Positions 17,129 to 25,270 of a stretch of DNA of 61,299 bases are shown in pieces. The notes below the pieces were generated by a model. It had not been told where the DNA came from, ran no database searches, and saw only the letters and a program-made list of their open reading frames with translations. How positions within the stretch are numbered: the first letter of the stretch is position 1; each line of letters opens with the position of its first letter. Origin of the DNA: an uncultured Bacteroidia bacterium (GTDB lineage Bacteria; Bacteroidota; Bacteroidia; Bacteroidales; UBA932); assembly GCA_902782225.1 (NCBI GenBank), contig CACZMF010000013.1, forward strand, positions 1 through 61,299, written 5' to 3'. Made by a program: the position numbers and the translations under genes.

Positions 17129-18282
17129 CGAACGAATTCGAGGACCTTTTCAATCACCCAGTCCTGCTCTTCATCGGTCAGGGTGGGGAACATAGGAAGC
17201 GCGAGGCAGTGGCGGTAGTACTCTTCAGCCACCGGCATATCGCCTTCCTTCCAGCCGAACTGGCGGTAGTAAGGCATAAGGTGCACCGGGATGTAGAGCA
17301 CCTGGGCGAATATGTTCTGCGTGCGCAGGAAGTCGTAGAGCTCCTTGCGGCGCTCCACCTGTATGACGTACAGATGGAAGGCATGTACTATGCCTTCTCC
17401 GCGCCAGGGAGTCCGGACTGCGGTGCCCTTGAAGGCCTCGTCGTAGCGCGCGGCGATTTCCGCCCGCCTCGCAAGGCTCCAGTCCAGTCGCTTTAGCTGG
17501 GAGATGCCGAGGGCCGCCTGCATGTCGGTGATCCTGTAGTTGAATCCCAGGTCCAGCATTTCGTAGTACCAGCCACCGTCGTTGCGGGTCATCATCGCGG
17601 GATCCTTGGTGATGCCGTGGGTGCGGTAGAGCATGGCGCGCCTGTAGAGATCAGGATCGTTCAGGGTCACGGCACCGCCTTCGCCGGTCGCTATGTGCTT
17701 CACAGGGTGGAAGGAGAAACAGGTGAAATCGGAATAATCGCATGAACCCACCTTGTGGACCTTGCCCTTGCTGTCCGTAAAGCTGGCCCCGGGCGCGTGG
17801 CAGGCATCGATGACCACGGAGAAACCGTATTCATCGGCAAGCGCGCGCAGCCTTTCTTCATCGATGGGGTAGCCGGCGAAATCCACGGGCACGACCGCCT
17901 TGTAGGTGCCCTTGGGAGAAGCCTTCAGGATTTCCTCCAGCTTGTCCAGATCCATAAGATACGTACGCGGGTCGATGTCGCAGAACACGATTTCGGCATT
18001 TGGGAAGCGGAAGGCATTTGCCGTGGCAACGAACGTGATCGGGGTCGTGATCACCTTGTCTCCCTCTCCAATATCGAGGGCGGCGGCGCAAAGGCGCAGG
18101 GCGGCTGTGCCGTTGCTCAGCATGGATGTGTAGCGGCAACCCATACGGGCCGAGAATTCACGCTCGAATTCCGCAATCCGCGGGCCCTGGGTCAGATTTT
18201 CGGAACGCAGGGCCTCGACAACGGCCTCCACGTCCTCATCCGTAATGTATTGATGCCCATAAGGGATAGGATGGTCGATCAT
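17125..18282 (-). CDS. pseC: UDP-4-amino-4,6-dideoxy-N-acetyl-L-altrosamine transaminase
   Basis: A 385-residue DegT/DnrJ/EryC1-family PLP aminotransferase. Motifs include NLTQGPRIAEFEREFSARMG, LSNGTAALRLCAAALDIG, VVIDACHAPGASF with the PLP-binding Asp, and TCFSFHPVKHIATGEGGAV with the catalytic Lys. The combination matches PseC, which converts the 4-keto-6-deoxy product of PseB into the 4-amino sugar. It is the first gene of the six-gene operon; each of the next two genes overlaps its predecessor by ATGA. PseB, which makes its substrate, is not in this window. The start ATG lies 7 bases after a -7 box. Confidence 0.88.
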   Translation of the reverse strand: MIDHPIPYGHQYITDEDVEAVVEALRSENLTQGPRIAEFEREFSARMGCRYTSMLSNGTAALRLCAAALDIGEGDKVITTPITFVATANAFRFPNAEIVFCDIDPRTYLMDLDKLEEILKASPKGTYKAVVPVDFAGYPIDEERLRALADEYGFSVVIDACHAPGASFTDSKGKVHKVGSCDYSDFTCFSFHPVKHIATGEGGAVTLNDPDLYRRAMLYRTHGITKDPAMMTRNDGGWYYEMLDLGFNYRITDMQAALGISQLKRLDWSLARRAEIAARYDEAFKGTAVRTPWRGEGIVHAFHLYVIQVERRKELYDFLRTQNIFAQVLYIPVHLMPYYRQFGWKEGDMPVAEEYYRHCLALPMFPTLTDEEQDWVIEKVLEFVR

Positions 18283-18289
18283 CTACTGT

Positions 18290-18297
18290 CAAAATTA
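18290..18297 (-). promoter_or_regulatory. Promoter-proximal -7 box for the nonulosonate operon
   Basis: TAATTTTG on the minus strand ends 7 bases before the pseC ATG at 18282, predicting a very short leader. A second match, TATATTTG (complement of 18304-18311), lies a few bases upstream and could give an alternative start with a leader of about 15 bases. Confidence 0.5.
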
Positions 18298-18332
18298 TTT
18301 CTGCAAATATAGCATTTTTCTGGGGAAAACGT

Positions 18333-18340
18333 TAAATTTG
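18333..18340 (+). promoter_or_regulatory. -7 box for the phosphoesterase lipoprotein gene
   Basis: TAAATTTG ends 6 bases before ATG 18347, predicting a very short or absent leader. The divergent pseC promoters lie in the same 64-base gap. Confidence 0.55.
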
Positions 18341-18346
18341 TGGGTT

Positions 18347-21300
18347 ATGAGAAACGCACTCAAATATATTATTCTCCTTGTTCTGGCAGGTTTTTCGATT
18401 GCCTGTTCCCGGGAGAACGTACCCGATATGACAGGAGACGCAGACCTGGTCGAAATCCACATCAGCGCGCAGTCGGAAGGCACCAGGACCGTCCTCGGCC
18501 CCGACCTGCACTCCCACCTTTGGGCGGAAGGCGACAAGATTGCCATCTACGACGGCGGTGCGATAAGGGAATTCACCCTCGTTTCTGGCGCTGGCACTCA
18601 GTCCGCAGTCTTTACCGGACGCGTGTCCAGCAGTTCCACCCAGTTCGTGGCCGTGAGCCCCTATTCGGCCGCCAAACTAAACAACAGGGTGGTCAGCCAG
18701 AGCATCCCCGGGCAGCAGAATGTCACCATCGGCGCCGATCCCGCAGCTCTCGTGATGCGGGCTGAGTGCAACAGGGGAGAGACGCTCCGTTTCAGCAACG
18801 TGACCAGCCTGCTTAAATTCACCGTCCCCGAAGGCGTGGACAACGTGACCATCAGCGTGCTGGACGGCGGCACCCTCACGGGCGAAGACTCCAATTCCGT
18901 GTCCGTCGGCCTGCCCGGCACGGCTGGCAGCTATGCGGCCGTCGTGAATCCCGGTGAATACAAGGGTATCAGCGTGGTCATCAGCGCCGGCGGCAAGCTC
19001 TACTATAAGTCTTCCCGGAACACCCTGAAAGCCGCACGTAGTGCCGGAAGCGACCTTGGCACCCTGGAATTGACAACCCCGGCGACCATCATATCCACCC
19101 CCGCAGAACTCGCTGCCTTTCTGGGCGCTTGCTCCGCTTCCTCCACAGACGTAGTCCTGCTTGCAGCCGACCTCGATATGTCCGGCACCGATTTCAGCCC
19201 TGCTTCCGACTTTGCGGGTAGCCTTGACGGCCAGGGCCACCTTGTCAGCGGGCTCTCAAAGAATCTGTTTACGGACAACCACGGCACCATCGGCAACTTC
19301 TCATTCAGCGGCAGCTACACCCCGGCATCCGATGAATTCGCTCCGGTAGCGATTGCCAACCACGGAAGCATTTCCGCCGTCAGCGCAAATGTAGACGTGA
19401 CCCGCATCGTCTCCACGGCGGCCTCCGGTCCCATCGTGCTCGGAGGCATAGTGGCCTGGAACTACGGGCCAGTGGACGGGTGTTCCGTCCAGGGTTCCGT
19501 CTCCTATTCGACCTCTTCATCGATTTCGGCAGTTGCCATAGGCGGCATCGCAGGCTACAGCGAGGCCCCGTTCGGGAGCTGCACCAGCAGCGCCTCAATA
19601 TCGTTGAGCGCAAAATACGGCAGCGGCGTTGCGCCCCTGGGCAAGATTAGTGCCTCCGCCTCCAACCTGGGCGGAATCGCGGGAGCCGCCTGGTCCGGTT
19701 TCAGCGCCACCGACTGCGGCAACGAGGGCGAGATAAGTTATGTCAACGATTCCATTGAAGCGGCGGGCAACGTCACCTACCAGCGCAACCAGATAGGCGG
19801 CATCGCCGGCTCGCCCTATGGGGATATCACCGGCTGCAGCAACACCGGCGCCATAAAAGTGACCGCAGTCACATCCAGCGGCTCCGCTTTTTCAGGTGCC
19901 AACTACATTTTCGACATTGGCGGCATCAGCGGCGGCAGTTTCCATGAAACGGGAGACTACAAGGCGACCAACGACCACACCAACATAACCGGTTGCACCA
20001 ATTCCGGCAGCATCGACCTGCACATCGACGCCTCCGCATCCAATTCCCCGGTCGGCGGCATCGTGGGCTGGGCCAACGGCGAGCACACGGCAATCGCCTG
20101 CAAGACTTCGAATTGCTCCAACAGCGGCAACATCACGATGCGCGGTCTTGGCAAAATGCGCATAGGCGGCATTATGGGCGGCACCGGATCGATCGAGAAC
20201 TGCACCAACAGCGGACGCATCTACGTGGAATCGGCCGATGCCAACTCGGCAATCGGAGGCATCAACGCTTTCCATTCCCAGGACCACGGGCTCTATGGCT
20301 GCGTCAACACCGGCGACGTGGTGTCCAAAGCCGCACTCTTCGGCGTGGGCGGCCTCATAGGCTGCCACGGCGGTGTGAACCTGACTTCCTCCGCCGCCTG
20401 CAAGGTGCTGTGCAATGTGGAAACCGGTGCCAGCGACCGTAGCGGAGCGGGCATGGTGCTCGGCACCTACAACAAGGAGACCACCAAGAATGTCGTGCTC
20501 GGCACTGAAGCCGAACCCATCGAGGTCAAGGGCTCCCTGAGTTTTTCCGGACGTGGCGTCGAGCTCAATGCCGGCAACTTCCGGAACTACCTGACAGGCA
20601 CTTCCTACGCATCTTCGACCCACATAGTCAACGCTTACTGCACCACTCCTGCACCTGCCAGCATGTATTACGCTGAAGGAAGCGTGAAGTATTCCGACGG
20701 CAGCCCGGCAGCAGGCGTGAGCGTCAGCGACGGATTCTCCGTGGCCGTGACCGACTCCGAAGGCCGTTACAGGCTGGACACCACAGCGGACAGCTGGTAC
20801 ATCTACATTTCCGTTCCTTCCGACGCCGTGATCGAAAAGAAGGCGGACGGCAGGCCGGATTTCTTCACCCGCTACGAGTATCCTTCCACCCGCTACGATT
20901 TCACTCTCCAGCGCCAGGCTGTGGAGAATGAGTTCATGCTCTTCGCCCTGGCAGACCCCCAGGCCCACAACAGCAACCGCGGCACCGGCAAGGCCGACAC
21001 GGACCGTTTCAACCAGGAAGCCGTGCCCGCCATCAACAACTGCATCGCGCAGCAGACGCTGCCTTGCTACGGTGTGACCCTGGGAGACATCGTGTACTCC
21101 GAAGGCAGCAGGAATTCCAACGGCGGAATGACCACCATGCGCACGCACTTCAGCAAGATCAACATGCCCGTGTTCCAGACCATGGGCAACCACGACTACA
21201 CCTTCTTCTACGGCAGTTCGAACCCGCTGAAGATCGATTCGGAGAGCAGCACCCTTTATCTTCGCGCCCAGCGCAAGTTCGAGGATGCCTTCGGTCCCGT

Positions 21301-22231
21301 GAACTTCTCGTTCAACAGGGGCGACGTCCACGTGGTATGCATGCGCAACATCATCTACAACAGCACCACCGACGCCTCCGACTACACCCTCGGCTACACC
21401 GATGAGCAATGGGCATGGCTCCAGGCCGACCTTGCCAACGTGCCCAAGACGAAGATGGTCATCCTCTGCGGGCATATTCCCATCCAGAACCGCACAGGTT
21501 CCAGCTACCCGCACGTAAGCGACGTGGTCTCGCTCCTCAAGAAATACAAGTCTCCAAAGATTTTCTCCGGGCATACGCACTACAAGCGTTACTACTCGTC
21601 CCTGGGCATTCCCGAGCACATCCACGCTGCCGTCTGCGGACAGTGGTGGTGGAGCAACGTGGAAGGCGACGGAGCCCCCAACGGCTACACCGTCTACCAC
21701 ATCAGCGGCACGTCATTCACGGATGAGTTCTTCCTGGGAATGAACACCCATATGAACACCCGCGACTATCAGATGCGCATCTACAGGGGCAACCTCACCA
21801 ACGGAGGCAAGAATGCGATGTTCAAGTGGCCACACGAGGCCTCCCGCCTTATGATCAACGTGTTCAACGGCGACAGCCGCTGGACCGTGAAGGTCTATGA
21901 AAACGGCACCCTTGGCGGAACGGCCACACCTGTATCGTACAATCGCCAGACTTATGCTTCGGTGACTGCCGGCACCACCTACACCGTGGATGCGGCATCG
22001 AGCAACGACTGGTGGGCGGTCGGCTACCACATCGGAGTCCGTGGCAGGGGAGTCAATAACGAATCATACTACACCAGTATGTTCCACATGTACACCTACA
22101 CCCTCAGGAATCCCGACGCCACCGTCAGGGTGGATGCCACGGACCCTTACGGCAACACCTATTCCTGCTCCGAGGTGATAAGCACCGACAGCTATTACCC
22201 GGCCTACATGAAATTCGGCAATGCCAACTGA
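18347..22231 (+). CDS. Giant lipoprotein: fimbrillin-like region, GLUG-like repeats and calcineurin-like phosphoesterase
   Basis: A 1294-residue surface or periplasmic lipoprotein. A signal (IILLVLAGFSIAC, Cys near 20) leads to a beta-rich region resembling fimbrillin-like proteins (residues about 30-240; EGTRTVLGPDLHSHLWAEGD). About nine repeats of the pattern (I/V)GGIxG...C(T/S)NSGxI follow (about 365-690), like GLUG or beta-helix repeats. Then come a carboxypeptidase-regulatory-like domain (SVKYSDGSPAAGVSVSDG, near 780) and a metallophosphoesterase with LFALADPQAH, VTLGDIVYSEG, TMGNHDYTF, LCGHIPI and FSGHTHYKRYY (about 865-1080). The C-terminal 200 residues match the domain that follows such phosphoesterases in Bacteroidetes. 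Its substrate is unknown. The next gene starts inside its last 11 bases. Confidence 0.85.
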   Translation: MRNALKYIILLVLAGFSIACSRENVPDMTGDADLVEIHISAQSEGTRTVLGPDLHSHLWAEGDKIAIYDGGAIREFTLVSGAGTQSAVFTGRVSSSSTQFVAVSPYSAAKLNNRVVSQSIPGQQNVTIGADPAALVMRAECNRGETLRFSNVTSLLKFTVPEGVDNVTISVLDGGTLTGEDSNSVSVGLPGTAGSYAAVVNPGEYKGISVVISAGGKLYYKSSRNTLKAARSAGSDLGTLELTTPATIISTPAELAAFLGACSASSTDVVLLAADLDMSGTDFSPASDFAGSLDGQGHLVSGLSKNLFTDNHGTIGNFSFSGSYTPASDEFAPVAIANHGSISAVSANVDVTRIVSTAASGPIVLGGIVAWNYGPVDGCSVQGSVSYSTSSSISAVAIGGIAGYSEAPFGSCTSSASISLSAKYGSGVAPLGKISASASNLGGIAGAAWSGFSATDCGNEGEISYVNDSIEAAGNVTYQRNQIGGIAGSPYGDITGCSNTGAIKVTAVTSSGSAFSGANYIFDIGGISGGSFHETGDYKATNDHTNITGCTNSGSIDLHIDASASNSPVGGIVGWANGEHTAIACKTSNCSNSGNITMRGLGKMRIGGIMGGTGSIENCTNSGRIYVESADANSAIGGINAFHSQDHGLYGCVNTGDVVSKAALFGVGGLIGCHGGVNLTSSAACKVLCNVETGASDRSGAGMVLGTYNKETTKNVVLGTEAEPIEVKGSLSFSGRGVELNAGNFRNYLTGTSYASSTHIVNAYCTTPAPASMYYAEGSVKYSDGSPAAGVSVSDGFSVAVTDSEGRYRLDTTADSWYIYISVPSDAVIEKKADGRPDFFTRYEYPSTRYDFTLQRQAVENEFMLFALADPQAHNSNRGTGKADTDRFNQEAVPAINNCIAQQTLPCYGVTLGDIVYSEGSRNSNGGMTTMRTHFSKINMPVFQTMGNHDYTFFYGSSNPLKIDSESSTLYLRAQRKFEDAFGPVNFSFNRGDVHVVCMRNIIYNSTTDASDYTLGYTDEQWAWLQADLANVPKTKMVILCGHIPIQNRTGSSYPHVSDVVSLLKKYKSPKIFSGHTHYKRYYSSLGIPEHIHAAVCGQWWWSNVEGDGAPNGYTVYHISGTSFTDEFFLGMNTHMNTRDYQMRIYRGNLTNGGKNAMFKWPHEASRLMINVFNGDSRWTVKVYENGTLGGTATPVSYNRQTYASVTAGTTYTVDAASSNDWWAVGYHIGVRGRGVNNESYYTSMFHMYTYTLRNPDATVRVDATDPYGNTYSCSEVISTDSYYPAYMKFGNAN

Positions 22232-22628
22232 TACGCTATATGACCCCCTCCGCCGCAAGGACGTGGCCGCAACTCCTGAAGAGAGGGTGCGCCAGTGGTT
22301 CATAGGGCGCCTGCGCGACGACCTGGGCGTGCCTGGACACCTGATGATGAGCGAAGTGGGGATGAAGTTCGGAAAGAAGCCCTACAGGGCGGATATCCTG
22401 GTCTACGACCGTTCCGGCAGCCCGCTTGCCGTGGTGGAATGCAAGAGGCCGGACATCGTGCTCAGCAGCGAGACGGCAAGGCAGGCCCTGCGCTACGACA
22501 TGGTCCTGGGCGTCCGCTGGCTGTTGCTCACCAACGGCCACAGCACCTTTGTCTTCCGCCGCGAAGGCAGCGCATTCGAGCCCTGCGGGCAAATACCTGA
22601 TTACGAAACTATGTTATGCCAACAATAA
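22221..22628 (+). CDS. Stand-alone HsdR N-terminal-like nuclease-fold protein
   Basis: A 135-residue protein matching the N-terminal domain of type I restriction enzyme R subunits (HSDR_N_2 type). It has a PD-(D/E)xK nuclease core: Glu in ATPEERVRQWFIGRL, Asp in YRADILVYD, and the VVECKRP motif (Glu and Lys near 75-77). No helicase domain, HsdM or HsdS is nearby, so it is not a working type I system. Such orphan domains are common in Bacteroidetes and their role is unknown. The gene begins within the phosphoesterase gene and its TAA overlaps the ATG of the tRNA nucleotidyltransferase gene. Confidence 0.75.
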   Translation: MPTDTLYDPLRRKDVAATPEERVRQWFIGRLRDDLGVPGHLMMSEVGMKFGKKPYRADILVYDRSGSPLAVVECKRPDIVLSSETARQALRYDMVLGVRWLLLTNGHSTFVFRREGSAFEPCGQIPDYETMLCQQ

Positions 22629-24040
22629 TGTCCCAATACCTCGACCGGCCTATCTTCAAGCTGGTCAGCGAGACCGCAGCAGAGCGCGGCGTGCGTGCGT
22701 TCGTCATCGGAGGCTATGTGCGCGACTGCCTGCTCGGCCGGGAATGCACCGATATCGATATAGTTGTGGAGGGCAGCGGAATCGACTTTGCCCGAGCAGT
22801 GGGGGAGAAGACAGGGCACAACGTGTCCTATTTCCCCAGTTTCGGCACGGCCATGCTTCGCGACCACGGCGACGAGATAGAGTTCGTCGGCGCCCGCAAG
22901 GAATCCTACCGCAGGGAATCCCGCAAGCCCATCGTCGAGAACGGCACGCTGGAAGACGACCAGCTCCGCCGGGACTTCACGATAAACGCCCTGGCCCTCA
23001 GCCTGCAGGAAGAGGACTACGGGGCCCTCGTCGATCCCTTCGGAGGAGTCCGCGACCTTGCTGCCGGCATCATCCGCACGCCCCTTGATCCCGACACCAC
23101 CTATTCCGACGATCCGCTGAGGATGCTGCGCGCCGTCCGCTTCGCAGCCAAACTGAGCACGCCGGAGCTGAAATTCGAAATCGTGCCGGAGTCCATGGAA
23201 TCCATGCGGCGCATGGCGGACCGTCTGTCCATCCTGTCCATAGAAAGGGTCACGGAAGAACTGACCAAGATGATGTCCACGCCGCGTCCGTCGGTGGCTT
23301 TCCGCTTGATGGACCAGGCCGGGCTGCTGCCCCATATCCTCCCGGAAATCAGCGCCTTGAAGGGCGTTGAGACCGTAGACGGCAAGGGCCATAAAGACAA
23401 TTTCGAGCACACCCTCGCGGTGCTGGACAACGTTGCCGCAGTCTCCGACAGCCTGCCCCTGCGGTGGGCCGCCCTCTTCCACGATATAGGCAAGCCCGCT
23501 ACCAAACGATATGAGCCCCCGGTGGGCTGGTCTTTCCACGGCCACGACATCGTGGGCAGCAAGATGATACCCGGCATATTCGAGCGTCTGCGCCTTCCGC
23601 TTGACACTATGAAGTACGTCAAGAAGCTCGTCTGGCTGCACCTGCGCCCCATTTCCCTTGTCGATGATGAAGTCACCGACAGTGCGGTGCGCCGCCTGCT
23701 CTTCGACGCCGGGGATGAAATCGACGGCCTGATGATACTGTGCAACGCAGACATCACATCGAAGAATCCCGTGAAGGTGGCGCGCATCAGGTCCAATTTC
23801 GAGCTCGTGAAGCAGAAGATGGCCGTGGTGGAGGAAAAAGACCGGATCCGCAACTTCAAGAACCCTATCACCGGGGAATACGTCATGCAGGTATATGGAA
23901 TTCCGCCCTGCCACGAGATTGGCCATCTGAAGGAGGCGGTCAAGGAGGCAATCCTGGACGGAGTCATTGGCAACAATTTCGAGGAAGCGGATGCATATAT
24001 GCGCAAGATCGCCCCTCAGTTCGGCCTGCATGAGAAATAA
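22628..24040 (+). CDS. cca: tRNA nucleotidyltransferase (CCA-adding enzyme) with HD domain
   Basis: A 470-residue class II nucleotidyltransferase that builds or repairs the 3' CCA end of tRNAs. The head domain holds FVIGGYVRDCLLGRECTDIDIVV (GG motif and metal-binding DxD), and RRDFTINALALSL and DPLRMLRAVRFAAKL are the neck motifs. An HD domain follows (WAALFHDIGKPATKRY near residue 283), as in Bacteroidetes homologues. Both tRNA-type genes in this window lack an encoded CCA, so this activity is needed. ATG 22628 overlaps the preceding TAA; ATG 22616 would add four residues. Poly(A) polymerase activity cannot be excluded from sequence alone. Confidence 0.88.
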   Translation: MSQYLDRPIFKLVSETAAERGVRAFVIGGYVRDCLLGRECTDIDIVVEGSGIDFARAVGEKTGHNVSYFPSFGTAMLRDHGDEIEFVGARKESYRRESRKPIVENGTLEDDQLRRDFTINALALSLQEEDYGALVDPFGGVRDLAAGIIRTPLDPDTTYSDDPLRMLRAVRFAAKLSTPELKFEIVPESMESMRRMADRLSILSIERVTEELTKMMSTPRPSVAFRLMDQAGLLPHILPEISALKGVETVDGKGHKDNFEHTLAVLDNVAAVSDSLPLRWAALFHDIGKPATKRYEPPVGWSFHGHDIVGSKMIPGIFERLRLPLDTMKYVKKLVWLHLRPISLVDDEVTDSAVRRLLFDAGDEIDGLMILCNADITSKNPVKVARIRSNFELVKQKMAVVEEKDRIRNFKNPITGEYVMQVYGIPPCHEIGHLKEAVKEAILDGVIGNNFEEADAYMRKIAPQFGLHEK

Positions 24041-24950
24041 GTACATCACATACCTGCGTGATGTCCGCCGCTATTCCGCCCGCACCTGCGAAATATATGC
24101 GGAAGTGCTTGCGTCTTATGTGGAATTCTGCGAAGGCGACGAGGACTTCAGCCACACGCTGTCGGTGAACGCCGTCCGGGCTTATGAAGTCTGGCTTTTC
24201 GACAAGCGCAAGCTCTCAGCTGCAACGGTGTCCCAGCACCTGAGCGTACTCTCCGGCTTCTGCCGCTTCCTGATGAAGCAGGGCGTGCTGGAGAGCAATC
24301 CCGTGCACCTGGTGCGCCGCCCCAGGCAGGAAAAGCGCCTGCCCCTGTTCTACAAGGACAAATCTATGCAGGAGTACTTCGAGAGCACCAAAGGAGACCC
24401 GGAATTCGGCACCATAGAGCAGAAACTCAGCCGGCTGATCATAAGCCTCCTGGCTTCGTGCGGCCTGCGCCGCTCCGAACTCATCGGGCTGAACATCGGG
24501 AGCGTGGACTTCTCCAGGCAGGTGCTCCGGGTCCGGGGCAAAGGCGATAAAATGCGAGAAATTCCTCTGATTCCTTCGCTATGTAAGGAAATTTCATTAT
24601 ATTTGAATGCACTCAGTTCTTTGACGGATGATGCCCAAGACCCGGATGCCCCGCTTCTCCGCACCCCAAAGGGCGCCCGCCTGTATCCAGTTTTCGTGGA
24701 CAGGGTGGTGAAGAAAGAGCTTGCCGCAGTGCCGGACATAACCGTCCGCCGCTCGCCGCACGTGCTTCGCCACACCCTTGCCACAGAACTCCTGCAGGAC
24801 GGCGCCGACCTCAATTCAATCAAGGAATTGCTCGGTCACTCATCGCTGGCAGCGACCCAGGTCTATACGCACAACTCCGTCGAACGGCTGAAAAAAGTAT
24901 ATACTAACGCCCATCCAAGGGCAAAAAACGGAGGTAAAAATGGAGATTAA
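24030..24950 (+). CDS. xerC: Tyrosine recombinase XerC/XerD
   Basis: A 306-residue tyrosine recombinase of the Xer type, which resolves chromosome dimers at dif with a partner. The N-terminal core-binding domain (residues 1-90) starts NKYITYLRDVRRYSARTCEIY. Catalytic residues are visible in order: Arg in CGLRRSELIGL, Lys in VRGKGDKMREIPL, HVLRHTLATELL with His and Arg, GHSSLAATQVYTH with the second His and the nucleophile Tyr. The gene overlaps the CCA enzyme gene by 11 bases and hpf by 11 bases. The xerC-hpf pair is a conserved Bacteroidetes order and supports a housekeeping recombinase rather than a mobile integrase. Confidence 0.88.
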   Translation: MRNKYITYLRDVRRYSARTCEIYAEVLASYVEFCEGDEDFSHTLSVNAVRAYEVWLFDKRKLSAATVSQHLSVLSGFCRFLMKQGVLESNPVHLVRRPRQEKRLPLFYKDKSMQEYFESTKGDPEFGTIEQKLSRLIISLLASCGLRRSELIGLNIGSVDFSRQVLRVRGKGDKMREIPLIPSLCKEISLYLNALSSLTDDAQDPDAPLLRTPKGARLYPVFVDRVVKKELAAVPDITVRRSPHVLRHTLATELLQDGADLNSIKELLGHSSLAATQVYTHNSVERLKKVYTNAHPRAKNGGKNGD

Positions 24951-25233
24951 ACTCAAAGCCCTCAAATTCGACGCCGGCGACAAGCTCACCGCATTCGTCG
25001 AGAAGAAAGTGGCCCGCCTGGAGAAGTTCTTCCTTCCCGGAGTGGCCCCTGAGACAGAAGTTTCCCTTGAGGATGTCAAGGAAGGCAAGAAGGCCAAGCT
25101 TCACATCCATCTTCCCGGAGACGATCTCATCATTGAAAAGGTCGCAGACACATTCGAAAACGCCGTCACCGGCGCAGTCGATGCGATGAAAGAGAAATTG
25201 ACACGCGTCAAGGAAAGGGTGTTTGACAAATAA
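24940..25233 (+). CDS. hpf: Ribosome hibernation promoting factor (HPF/RaiA family)
   Basis: A 97-residue HPF/RaiA-family protein that binds the decoding centre of the 30S subunit and silences ribosomes in stationary phase. It has the short HPF beta-alpha-beta-beta-beta-alpha layout, beginning MEIKLKALKFDAGDKLTAFVEKKV and continuing KLHIHLPGDDLIIEKVADTFENAV. The long-form dimerisation domain is absent. The gene starts inside xerC and is closed by a strong terminator. In many Bacteroidales tRNA genes and tuf follow this pair; here they do not. Confidence 0.9.
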   Translation: MEIKLKALKFDAGDKLTAFVEKKVARLEKFFLPGVAPETEVSLEDVKEGKKAKLHIHLPGDDLIIEKVADTFENAVTGAVDAMKEKLTRVKERVFDK

Positions 25234-25241
25234 AAAAAATC

Positions 25242-25268
25242 GGCGGTCCTTTAGCGGGCCGCCTTTTT
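25242..25268 (+). terminator. Intrinsic terminator after hpf
   Basis: GGCGGTCC (25242-25249) pairs with GGGCCGCC (25256-25263) with one G-U pair and a 6-base loop, followed by TTTTT. It separates hpf from the convergent tdh gene, whose stop is at 25271. Confidence 0.85.
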
Positions 25269-25270
25269 AT

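Noticed and set aside
19892-21700. A long open frame on the minus strand (602 codons) inside the phosphoesterase gene
   Set aside because: It is antisense to a gene with clear phosphoesterase motifs. Its product is a low-complexity Val/Gly/His/Ala mixture with no domain, as expected from the GC-rich codon pattern of the opposite strand.
22601-24049. Open frame of 482 codons on the minus strand over the CCA-adding enzyme gene
   Set aside because: The plus strand encodes a complete nucleotidyltransferase with HD domain. The antisense product shows no recognisable motif.
24598-24605. TATATTTG promoter-like box inside xerC
   Set aside because: It sits in a local AT-rich patch within the coding sequence, no gene starts nearby, and hpf is already coupled to xerC.
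22221-24950. A restriction-modification or mobile island formed by the HsdR-N protein and the tyrosine recombinase
   Set aside because: No methylase, specificity subunit or attachment repeats are present. The recombinase is in the conserved xerC-hpf order, so both look chromosomal.
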